This document shows positions 24,785 through 30,981 of a DNA stretch of 30,981 nucleotides, in pieces. The number at the start of each line of letters is the position of its first letter. Position 1 is the stretch's first letter. The position numbers and the translations under genes are program-made. The notes under the pieces are model-generated. The model was given only the letters and a program-made list of their open reading frames with translations, did not search any database and had not been told where the DNA came from. Origin of the DNA: Chelonobacter sp006228105 (GTDB lineage Bacteria > Pseudomonadota > Gammaproteobacteria > Enterobacterales > Pasteurellaceae); the NCBI RefSeq assembly GCF_006228105.1, contig NZ_VDHH01000068.1. One strand, given 5' to 3'.

Positions 24785-26212
24785 TCAATTCACCACATAC
24801 TGCCCAACACCCAATTCGTCTTCTTGACGGGTGCGTTGGATCACGCTTTGCGGGCTTTGCTGGATGCGTAAGCCCATTTGGTCTTCGGTGCGGATGACCT
24901 CGCCGCGCAGGGAGTTTGTCCAGACGTCGGTGATTTTAATATCCACAAATTTACCGATCATGTCCGGTGTGCCGGCGAAATTGACGATACGGTTGGTTTC
25001 GGTGCGTCCGGTCAGTTCCATCACATCTTTTTTCGACGGTCCTTCTACCAGCACACGCTGTTCTGTACCGAGCATTTTGCGGCTGAACTGCATCGCTTGT
25101 TGGGTGATGCGTTGTTGCAGCAGGTATAAGCGCTCCTTTTTCTCCGCTTCGCTAACATCGTCCGGCATATCCGCTGCCGGTGTGCCGGGGCGTGCCGAGT
25201 AGATGAAGCTGAAGCTCATATCGAAATTCACTTGTGCGATCAGATCCATTGTCTGTTGGAAATCTTCTTTGCTTTCGCCCGGGAAGCCGACGATAAAATC
25301 AGAGCTGATTTGAATCTCCGGTCGCACTTGGCGCAGTTTACGGATAATCGATTTGTACTCAAGTGCGGTATGGTTGCGTTTCATCATAGTCAACACCCGA
25401 TCCGAGCCGCTTTGCACCGGCAGGTGCAAAAAGCTGACCAATTCCGGGGTATCACGATAAACATCGACAATATCATCAGTGAATTCAATCGGGTGGCTGG
25501 TGGTGAACCGAAGGCGATCGATGCCGTCAATCGCTGCCACTAGGCGCAATAATTCAGCAAAGGTGCAGATGCCATCATCAAAGGTCGCACCACGATAGGC
25601 ATTGACATTTTGCCCCAACAAGTTTACTTCACGCACGCCTTGCGCCGCCAGTTGTGCGATTTCAAACAACACATCGTCCACCGGTCGGCTGACTTCCTCG
25701 CCACGGGTGTAAGGCACCACGCAGAACGAACAGTATTTATTGCAACCTTCCATAATCGAGACAAACGCCGTCGGGCCTTCGGCTTTCGGCTCTGGCAGGC
25801 GATCAAACTTTTCAATTTCCGGGAAGCTGACATCAACTACCGCACTTTTGCCACCGCGAATTTGGTTCAGCATTTCCGGCAGGCGGTGTAGGGTTTGCGG
25901 ACCAAAAATAATGTCCACATAGGGCGCACGATCACGAATGTGGGCGCCTTCTTGCGAGGCAACACAGCCGCCCACGCCGATCACCAATTTCGGATTGGAT
26001 TTTTTCAAATCTTTCCAGCGTCCCAATTGGTGAAACACTTTCTCTTGTGCTTTTTCACGAATCGAGCAGGTGTTGAGCAACAGCACATCGGCTTCTTCCG
26101 CATTTTCGGTCAATTCGAAACCGTGTGTACTGTTCAGTAAATCCGCCATTTTTGATGAATCGTATTCGTTCATCTGGCAGCCCCAAGTTTTAATGTGTAA
26201 TTTTTGTGTCAT
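24785..26212 (-). CDS. miaB: tRNA-2-methylthio-N6-dimethylallyladenosine synthase MiaB
   Basis: MiaB is a radical-SAM methylthiotransferase that converts i6A37 to ms2i6A37 in tRNAs reading codons starting with U. The protein has 475 residues. The three N-terminal cysteines Cys12 (TWGCQMNEYDS), Cys49 (NTCSIREKA) and Cys83 (GGCVAS) hold one iron-sulfur cluster. The radical-SAM triad is Cys157, Cys161 and Cys164 (EGCNKYCSFCVVPYTRG), numbers identical to E. coli. A C-terminal TRAM domain follows. It is divergent from ubiF as in E. coli. A GAAG site precedes the ATG. Confidence 0.98.
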   Translation of the reverse strand: MTQKLHIKTWGCQMNEYDSSKMADLLNSTHGFELTENAEEADVLLLNTCSIREKAQEKVFHQLGRWKDLKKSNPKLVIGVGGCVASQEGAHIRDRAPYVDIIFGPQTLHRLPEMLNQIRGGKSAVVDVSFPEIEKFDRLPEPKAEGPTAFVSIMEGCNKYCSFCVVPYTRGEEVSRPVDDVLFEIAQLAAQGVREVNLLGQNVNAYRGATFDDGICTFAELLRLVAAIDGIDRLRFTTSHPIEFTDDIVDVYRDTPELVSFLHLPVQSGSDRVLTMMKRNHTALEYKSIIRKLRQVRPEIQISSDFIVGFPGESKEDFQQTMDLIAQVNFDMSFSFIYSARPGTPAADMPDDVSEAEKKERLYLLQQRITQQAMQFSRKMLGTEQRVLVEGPSKKDVMELTGRTETNRIVNFAGTPDMIGKFVDIKITDVWTNSLRGEVIRTEDQMGLRIQQSPQSVIQRTRQEDELGVGQYVVN

Positions 26213-26360
26213 GGTTTTTCTTCGTTAGGACGCGGTTATCGACCGCACTAATTTATAAGTTAAAGGATGCAGCGCTAAAAACTAATGGAATTTAAATCGG
26301 GCTATTCTACCGATTTGCAGGATTGCTGACCAGTAAAAAGCGATTTTATTTGTGATTTGC

Positions 26361-26389
26361 TTTAGAAAATCGGCGGCTACGAGTAGAAT
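26361..26389 (+). promoter_or_regulatory. Candidate sigma-70 promoter for ubiF
   Basis: TTTAGA (26361-26366), a 17-bp spacer and TAGAAT (26384-26389) lie 33 bp before the ubiF start in the 210-bp region divergent from miaB. The hexamers match consensus at 4/6 and 5/6. Confidence 0.4.
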
Positions 26390-26422
26390 AAAGCCTAATA
26401 AAAGCAGGTATTAGGGGGAAAA

Positions 26423-27595
26423 ATGTTGAATCGCAAAGATGTGATTGTGGTTGGCGGTGGCATGGTCGGTTCGGCAGCCGCATTAGGCTTGGCAAAATTG
26501 GGATTAAACGTGCAGCTGATTGAACAGGGCAGCTTACCGCACTTTAGTGCCGAACAACCTTACGATATCCGGATTTCCGCCATCAGTGCCGCCTCGGTGA
26601 AACTATTGCAAGAGTTGCAAGCGTGGCAAACGATTCATGCGATGCGCACCTGCCCTTACCGCCAATTGGAAACCTGGGAAATTGATGGTTTTTCCACCCG
26701 CTTCAGCGCGCAAGATCTAGATTTACCGGAACTGGGTTATATGGTAGAAAATAATCTGATTCAACTGGGCTTATGGCAAACTTTTCCTGCTTACCCCAAT
26801 TTAGGCAGTCAACTGAATGCTGAGATTCAGCAGCTAGAAAAGTGCGGTCACGATTGGCAGCTGCGCCTCACCAGTGGTGAATGTTATCATGCGCCGCTGG
26901 TGCTGGCTTGCGACGGCGCCAACTCCAAACTGCGGCAAATTGCCGGCATTGGGCTGACCGGGTGGCAATATCGCCAAAGCTGTATGCTGATTGTGGTTGA
27001 AACCGCACTTGCACAGCAGGATATCACTTGGCAGCAATTTTTCCCAAGCGGCCCACGAGCATTTCTGCCTTTATTAGGCAATCAAGGCTGTTTAGTCTGG
27101 TACGACAGCCCGGAGCGAATTCGCGAACTGCAAAAAATGCCATTAGAAAAATTGGATAAAGAAATTGCACAGGCATTTCCGGCACGTTTAGGCGCAGTCA
27201 AAAGCCAACAAGCGGCTTCATTTCCCCTGACTCGTCGCCATGCACAAGATTATTATAAAAACGGTATTGTATTATTAGGCGACTCGGCGCATACCATCAA
27301 CCCGCTTGCCGGACAAGGGGTAAATTTAGGCTTTAAAGATGTGAGCGTATTTTTAACGGTGATTGCAGCAGCACAAAAGTGCGGTCAGGCGATTAATGAT
27401 GAAACCGTCCTCGCACGCTACCAACGCTTGCGTCAAAAGGACAATCTGTTAATGCAAAGCGGTATGGATCTGTTCTACAAAGGGTTCAAAGAAAATTTGT
27501 TACCGTTAAAAGTGTTACGTAATCTTGCTTTGGTTGCCGTAGACAAAGCCACACCGATCAAAAAACAGGCGCTGAAATATGCCTTGGGGCTGTAG
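26423..27595 (+). CDS. ubiF: 3-demethoxyubiquinol 3-hydroxylase UbiF
   Basis: UbiF is an FAD-dependent monooxygenase that hydroxylates 2-octaprenyl-3-methyl-6-methoxy-1,4-benzoquinol, a late step of aerobic ubiquinone synthesis. The protein has 390 residues. The N-terminal FAD fold VIVVGGGMVGSAAALGLA carries GGGMVG at 11-16, DGANSKLRQ is central, and the GD motif LLGDSAHTINPLAGQG (Asp287) is present. The C terminus MQSGMDLFYKGF...KQALKYALGL resembles E. coli UbiF more than UbiH or UbiI as I remember them. The miaB-ubiF divergent arrangement supports the same identity. A GGGGG stretch precedes the ATG. Four exact uptake signals lie within it. Confidence 0.9.
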   Translation: MLNRKDVIVVGGGMVGSAAALGLAKLGLNVQLIEQGSLPHFSAEQPYDIRISAISAASVKLLQELQAWQTIHAMRTCPYRQLETWEIDGFSTRFSAQDLDLPELGYMVENNLIQLGLWQTFPAYPNLGSQLNAEIQQLEKCGHDWQLRLTSGECYHAPLVLACDGANSKLRQIAGIGLTGWQYRQSCMLIVVETALAQQDITWQQFFPSGPRAFLPLLGNQGCLVWYDSPERIRELQKMPLEKLDKEIAQAFPARLGAVKSQQAASFPLTRRHAQDYYKNGIVLLGDSAHTINPLAGQGVNLGFKDVSVFLTVIAAAQKCGQAINDETVLARYQRLRQKDNLLMQSGMDLFYKGFKENLLPLKVLRNLALVAVDKATPIKKQALKYALGL

Positions 27596-27614
27596 ATTAT
27601 AGATAGAGGTGATT

Positions 27615-29021
27615 CTATTGAACCACCAACATCCCCATACAGCCTTTATCTGCCAACATTAAATCGCTGCTGCCAAAGGTAAATGGGTAGTTGTTGGAAG
27701 AGGTTTGATCAAATTTTACCAAAATCGAAATATTGCCATTCACCCATACCGTATCACGCCAGGTTAATTGCGAAGCGTCTATTGCCTGTCCATTAAAAGA
27801 TTCAAGCAGAAATTTAGCACCTTGTAGACTAAACCCAATCGGCGCAGTGGCGCTTAAATGCCAGCGTTCATAGCTGCCCAACGCAGCATTCACATCCACT
27901 CGACGAGGATCAAATTTTTGTTGATTGATCAACGCGTTCTCAACGTCCAGCATAAAGCTCCGCTGCTGCGTCACAACAACATCGGTTGAAATCTGTTCTT
28001 GACGTTGAAAATCGATTTTTTGTTCAAAGGCAGAGAGTAAGCCATCGGGGCGCAACGCTAGCACGGTGTTGTCAATTAATTCATTCTCATCAGCGAACCA
28101 TGAGGTCATTTTGTCAAAAAAGCCCCGTTTTTCCCCACTGATTAGCGCAACATTGCCACCTTCATTCAAATCAATTAAAATTTCTGCACGCTCACCTGGT
28201 GCTAAAAATAATGACCGTACTTCGCGTGGCTGTGGCAAAAATCCCAACCCACCGGCTAGCACCCAGATGCTGCGCCCATCATCTAAGTTAAGGTTATACC
28301 CTCGCGACAGCGATGCGTTCAACAAGCGTAACCTTACCCAACCACGCGCCACATTTAAATAAGGCGCTTCAGCACCATTCACCAACAAACGGTTACCGAG
28401 AAATTGGCGCTGATTTGGATTAAACAGTTGCTCTCCCTGATTGTTCAGGCGCACATCTTGCAAAATCAGCGGAATATCATTAACGCCGTATTTATTCGGT
28501 AGTTTTGCCTTACGGCTCTCTTCATCATCAATCCACCACATACCGGACAAGCCACGATAAACCTGATAAGCCGAGTGTGCCAAGGTATCTGCGTGATACC
28601 AACATGTGGCTGCCGATTGAGTAATTGGTACAATCGGCGACCAGCCTGTACTGCTATCAAACTGACGCCCTACTCCCCCTAACAGCTCAGCATTGACCTG
28701 CAATCCCTGCAAACTGATGGATACTCGCTGTGAAAGTTGATTACTATAATTTAAACGAACAAAATCCCCTTGCTTACAGCGAATCGTCGGCCCCAAATAA
28801 AACCCGTTAAAGCCCCATACGTCCACTTTTTTGGCATCGACAAATGCTTTCTTGCTGCTCCCCATTGAAAGCAAAATTGGACGCCCGCGTCCGACATCTA
28901 ACAGTGGCGGAATCGGCAGCGGCTGTGTGCCTGACGCATAGGCCGTCGGCAACACCGCACTTACACCAAGTAGAGTGGTATTTTTGAGTAGCCTGCGACG
29001 AGATAAGTCGGATTGCATCAT
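27615..29021 (-). CDS. ftsP: Cell division protein FtsP (SufI), Tat substrate
   Basis: FtsP is a periplasmic multicopper-oxidase-like protein that stabilises the divisome under stress and has lost copper binding. The precursor has 468 residues. The N terminus has a twin-arginine signal, SRRRLLK at 7-13, a hydrophobic stretch, and a likely cleavage after AYA (about residue 29). Recognisable SufI features are PPLLDVGRGRPI, the WGFNGFYLGPTIR segment, ATCWYHADTLAHSAYQVYRGLSG and WVRLRLLNAS. Ordinary HxH copper motifs are not evident. It starts 3 bp after the plsC stop, forming the plsC-ftsP pair also seen in E. coli. It converges on ubiF with a 19-bp gap. Confidence 0.93.
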   Translation of the reverse strand: MMQSDLSRRRLLKNTTLLGVSAVLPTAYASGTQPLPIPPLLDVGRGRPILLSMGSSKKAFVDAKKVDVWGFNGFYLGPTIRCKQGDFVRLNYSNQLSQRVSISLQGLQVNAELLGGVGRQFDSSTGWSPIVPITQSAATCWYHADTLAHSAYQVYRGLSGMWWIDDEESRKAKLPNKYGVNDIPLILQDVRLNNQGEQLFNPNQRQFLGNRLLVNGAEAPYLNVARGWVRLRLLNASLSRGYNLNLDDGRSIWVLAGGLGFLPQPREVRSLFLAPGERAEILIDLNEGGNVALISGEKRGFFDKMTSWFADENELIDNTVLALRPDGLLSAFEQKIDFQRQEQISTDVVVTQQRSFMLDVENALINQQKFDPRRVDVNAALGSYERWHLSATAPIGFSLQGAKFLLESFNGQAIDASQLTWRDTVWVNGNISILVKFDQTSSNNYPFTFGSSDLMLADKGCMGMLVVQ

Positions 29022-29024
29022 TGA

Positions 29025-29753
29025 CTAGCCTAAGTGCTGCTGTGCCAGCTCTTGATCAAGCTGGTCAATTTTTTGTTTCATCACCGCATGGCAGTGATTC
29101 ATTAATTCCCGCACATTTTCACGGCTATAATTTGAGGTATCAATTGGTGCTAACATTTCACAAATCACCTTGCCATTGTCCCAACGGTTAAGATCAATTT
29201 TATGGTGCAAATTGCTGCAACAGACCGGTACAATTGGTACGCCTGCGGCAATCGCCGCATGAAACGCCCCAGTTTTAAACGGCAGCAAACCACGTCCACG
29301 ACTGCGTGTACCTTCCGGAAACATCCAAATCGACAACTTATCCCGATTAATCCGCTTTGCTAATTCCCCCATAGTAGAATGGGCTTTGCTCTTATTGTCA
29401 CGATCCAGTAAAATATTACCACTCGCCCAATATAACAAACCAAAAAATGGAATAAGAGCCAAGCTTTTTTTACCCACGCTGACCGTTCGCGGCATCACCA
29501 TGTACGCCATCGTCACCATATCATAATTATTTTGATGGTTGCCAATATAGATGCAAGGTCCGTTATTTTCAGCATCCGCAGGAAAACGATGCTCCACTTT
29601 TAACCCAAATAACGGATGTAAACGCCCAAACCAGCGTGCGACCACGCCAACATTGCTCGGATTTTTAAAACGGATCAACGAATAAACCGTTCCAAGTAAA
29701 CAAATTAACAAGGCTGCGAAAACTACGATGATTGCTCGTAAAAATAATAACAT
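29025..29753 (-). CDS. plsC: 1-acyl-sn-glycerol-3-phosphate acyltransferase PlsC
   Basis: PlsC acylates lysophosphatidic acid to phosphatidic acid at the inner membrane, a core step of phospholipid synthesis. The protein has 242 residues with an N-terminal membrane helix (about 2-27). The catalytic HX4D motif is NHQNNYD with His73 and Asp78, the same positions as E. coli. The substrate-binding FPEGTRSRGRG begins at 145. VPIVPVCCSN is the later conserved block. An AGGAA site precedes the ATG. In E. coli parC precedes plsC; here lpxH diverges from it instead. Confidence 0.95.
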   Translation of the reverse strand: MLLFLRAIIVVFAALLICLLGTVYSLIRFKNPSNVGVVARWFGRLHPLFGLKVEHRFPADAENNGPCIYIGNHQNNYDMVTMAYMVMPRTVSVGKKSLALIPFFGLLYWASGNILLDRDNKSKAHSTMGELAKRINRDKLSIWMFPEGTRSRGRGLLPFKTGAFHAAIAAGVPIVPVCCSNLHHKIDLNRWDNGKVICEMLAPIDTSNYSRENVRELMNHCHAVMKQKIDQLDQELAQQHLG

Positions 29754-29779
29754 AACAATTTCCTAAAAAAATTTGCTAG

Positions 29780-29808
29780 AGTATAGCGAAAATGTCGGAA
29801 TATGTGTA
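29780..29808 (-). promoter_or_regulatory. Candidate promoter for plsC-ftsP
   Basis: On the minus strand TACACA, a 17-bp spacer and TATACT (one mismatch to the -10 consensus) lie 27 bp upstream of the plsC ATG in the 102-bp gap divergent from lpxH. Moderate match by eye only. Confidence 0.4.
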
Positions 29809-29855
29809 TAAAATCAGAACTATTTCCTAAAAATTTAATGATATAAAAAATAACA

Positions 29856-30614
29856 ATGATGAAAAAAACCTATTTTATTGCGGATCTGCATTTGAGCGAA
29901 AATTCTCCGCATTTGACCGCACTTTTTCAGCAGTTTATGCAAACTGAAGCGATAAAAGGCGAAGCGCTATATATTTTAGGTGATCTGTTTGATTTTTGGA
30001 TTGGTGATGACGAAAATTCTGAGTTGGCACAATTAGTGCAGCGCCAAATAAAACAGTTGACCGAGCGAAGTATTAACGTTTATTTTCAACACGGCAACCG
30101 AGATTTTTTAATTGGCCAACGTTTTGCCGCAAAGTGCGGTTTAATATTATTACCGGAATACCATAAGGTTAATTTATACGGCACAGAGGTTTTACTTTGC
30201 CATGGTGATACACTTTGTATTGACGATACCAGTTATCAAGCATATCGCAAAAAAGTGCATAATATTTGGCGGCAACGGCTGTTTTTATGTTTACCACTAT
30301 TTATCCGTCTGCATATTGCCAATAAAATCCGCAGCAGAAGCCGTCAACAAAAGAGTGAAAAAGCGACTGAAATTATGGACGTGAACACAGAATTTGTTTT
30401 AGCCACTATGCGACGTTTTGGTGCGCCTCACCTAATACACGGACATACTCACAGACAAGCTATTCACTCAATAGATGGATCACCAAACCGCACTTTTACT
30501 CGTATTGTGTTAGGTGACTGGCACAAAACTGCACCATATTTAGTTTGTGATAAAAATGGATATCGCTTTGAAGAACTCAAGCTAGAAATTAAAGAGGATA
30601 AAATAGTTGAATAA
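29856..30614 (+). CDS. lpxH: UDP-2,3-diacylglucosamine diphosphatase LpxH
   Basis: LpxH is a calcineurin-like metallophosphoesterase that hydrolyses UDP-2,3-diacylglucosamine to lipid X and UMP in lipid A synthesis. The protein has 252 residues. Metal ligands are Asp10 and His12 (IADLHLSE), Asp43 (LGDLFDFWIGDD), Asn81 (HGNRD), His116 (CHGDTL), and His197/His199 (HGHTH), each two above the E. coli number. Two consecutive ATGs start the frame without a clear ribosome site. It is convergent with the ribosomal RNA operon; its stop codon lies 8 bp from the tRNA-Trp 3' end. Three exact uptake signals lie inside it. Confidence 0.96.
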   Translation: MMKKTYFIADLHLSENSPHLTALFQQFMQTEAIKGEALYILGDLFDFWIGDDENSELAQLVQRQIKQLTERSINVYFQHGNRDFLIGQRFAAKCGLILLPEYHKVNLYGTEVLLCHGDTLCIDDTSYQAYRKKVHNIWRQRLFLCLPLFIRLHIANKIRSRSRQQKSEKATEIMDVNTEFVLATMRRFGAPHLIHGHTHRQAIHSIDGSPNRTFTRIVLGDWHKTAPYLVCDKNGYRFEELKLEIKEDKIVE

Positions 30615-30622
30615 CAGAATGA

Positions 30623-30698
30623 TGGCAGGGGCGGAGAGGCTCGAACTCCCAACACCCGGTTTTGGAGACCGGTGCTCTACCAATTGAACTACGCCCCT
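30623..30698 (-). tRNA. tRNA-Trp (anticodon CCA)
   Basis: A 76-nt cloverleaf on the minus strand starts AGGGGCGTAGTTCAATTGG and ends with encoded CCA. The anticodon CCA is at 30663-30665. It is near-identical to E. coli tRNA-Trp from memory. It is last in the rRNA operon, 11 nt after tRNA-Asp. Confidence 0.98.
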
Positions 30699-30709
30699 AA
30701 ATTGTAAAG

Positions 30710-30786
30710 TGGCGGAATGGACGGGACTCGAACCCGCGACCCCCTGCGTGACAGGCAGGTATTCTAACCAACTGAACTACCACTCC
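30710..30786 (-). tRNA. tRNA-Asp (anticodon GTC)
   Basis: A 77-nt cloverleaf on the minus strand starts GGAGTGGTAGTTCAG and has encoded CCA at the 3' end. The anticodon GTC is at 30750-30752 within CCTGTCACG. It lies 13 nt after 5S rRNA, as in the distal part of E. coli rrnC. Confidence 0.98.
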
Positions 30787-30799
30787 GCTGAAATTGATA

Positions 30800-30914
30800 A
30801 TTGGTAGTGACCTACTCTCACATGGGGAGACCCCACACTACCATCGGCGTAACAACATTTCACTTCTGAGTTCGGCATGGATTCAGGTGGGTCTGTTGCA
30901 CTATAGCTACCAAA
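30800..30914 (-). rRNA. rrf: 5S ribosomal RNA
   Basis: The minus strand contains the conserved 5S core: CCCACCTGA, CCATGCCGAACTCAGAAGTG, CGCCGATGGTAGTGTGGGG and CCCCATGTGAGAGTAGG. The 5' TTTGGTAG and 3' CTACCAA ends can pair as helix I, which sets the ends to within a base or two (about 115 nt). Confidence 0.95.
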
Positions 30915-30920
30915 ATTTTT

Positions 30921-30965
30921 TTATTTTCTAAATAAACTCTAATAATAAGTTTACTTAGAAAATAA
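30921..30965 (-). other. 23S-5S spacer with long hairpin
   Basis: Arms 30921-30938 and 30948-30965 are inverted repeats of 18 bp with one mismatch and a 9-base loop, just upstream of 5S. Such a stem in the 23S-5S spacer could be an RNase III or RNase E processing structure. The remaining 30966-30981 is spacer or the end of the 23S region; the 23S gene itself is not recognisable in the window. Confidence 0.65.
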
Positions 30966-30981
30966 AATCCGGCGGTGTCCT

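Larger units (their letters stand above)
345..30495. repeat. DNA uptake signal sequences (Hin-type USS), 41 exact copies
   Basis: The 9-mer AAGTGCGGT or its complement occurs at least 41 times by manual count. Plus orientation starts: 6226, 7358, 9595, 9932, 10645, 11811, 12395, 12562, 14167, 15604, 17343, 19351, 20215, 20433, 21454, 25361, 26839, 27377, 30132. Minus orientation starts: 345, 1381, 5219, 7777, 9616, 10117, 13979, 14676, 16976, 19607, 20472, 20502, 20733, 21039, 21531, 22368, 25839, 26536, 27002, 28954, 29916, 30487. This is the known self-DNA recognition motif for competence in Haemophilus and relatives. Nearly all copies lie inside genes; 345 and 1381 are intergenic. Near-matches, for example at 334 and 22775, were not counted. 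Confidence 0.95.

Noticed and set aside
29758..29833. Repeated ATTTCCTAAAAA at 29758 and 29822 (and a similar string near 390)
   Set aside because: The first copy is the plsC ribosome site plus an A run, and the others are AT-rich intergenic or terminator sequence. No regular structure links them.
30889..30898. GGGTCTGTTG in the 5S rRNA matches the end of the 16-314 element
   Set aside because: The 10-base match stops there and lies in conserved 5S sequence; coincidence is the simplest explanation.
1..30981. CRISPR arrays, prophage genes, toxin-antitoxin pairs, restriction-modification or other defence systems
   Set aside because: None was seen. Every open frame of good quality belongs to a housekeeping family except the small membrane protein at 18874.

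Overview
This window is a chromosomal segment of a gammaproteobacterium of the family Pasteurellaceae. The evidence is gene content and order, which parallel Escherichia coli and Haemophilus, and at least 41 exact copies (both orientations) of the 9-base DNA uptake signal AAGTGCGGT, roughly one per 0.75 kb. That is the 'Hin' uptake signal of the Haemophilus/Aggregatibacter/Pasteurella branch. The alternative 'Apl' signal ACAAGCGGT occurs only twice. Genus and species cannot be fixed from the sequence alone.

Bases 428-18503 hold a complete division and cell wall (dcw) cluster, all on the minus strand. In transcription order, right to left, it reads mraZ, rsmH, ftsL, ftsI, murE, murF, mraY, murD, ftsW, murG, murC, ddlB, ftsQ, ftsA, ftsZ, lpxC. 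Gene spacing is very tight: ATGA overlap at rsmH/ftsL, ATGCTAG overlap at murF/mraY, abutting TAAATG at ftsW/murG. No internal terminator is visible before the hairpin at 380-411. The products make UDP-MurNAc-pentapeptide (MurC-F, DdlB) and lipids I and II (MraY, MurG), polymerise and cross-link septal peptidoglycan (FtsW, FtsI), and assemble the divisome (FtsL, FtsQ, FtsA, FtsZ). LpxC commits the cell to lipid A. Upstream of mraZ are phased GTGGG boxes that fit the known MraZ autoregulatory operator.

Bases 1-427, downstream of lpxC, contain no gene. They hold a 299-bp element with 25-bp perfect terminal inverted repeats and nested internal hairpins, probably a non-autonomous mobile element (MITE-like), followed by the lpxC terminator.

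Bases 18504-18873 form a 370-bp intergenic region, divergent between mraZ and an unrecognised two-helix membrane protein (18874-19200, plus strand). It carries the operator, a 14-bp tandem repeat, a CRP-like site and a hairpin.

Bases 19214-26212 (minus strand) encode, in transcription order, miaB, ggt, ybeZ, ybeY and tmcA. In E. coli miaB is followed directly by ybeZ-ybeY-ybeX-lnt. Here a ggt module with its own flanking terminators sits between miaB and ybeZ, and tmcA occupies the place of ybeX-lnt. ubiF (plus) diverges from miaB as in E. coli. Next come plsC-ftsP (minus), a pair also conserved in E. coli, and lpxH (plus), divergent from plsC.

The right end (30623-30981, minus strand) is the distal part of a ribosomal RNA operon: 23S-5S spacer, 5S rRNA, tRNA-Asp(GUC), tRNA-Trp(CCA). 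This is the same tail as E. coli rrnC, and it converges on lpxH. Essentially everything is housekeeping. I found no defence system, prophage, CRISPR array or obviously novel pathway. The items most worth a second look are the structured element at 16-314, the regulatory region with the unknown membrane protein at 18504-19200, and the ggt insertion.
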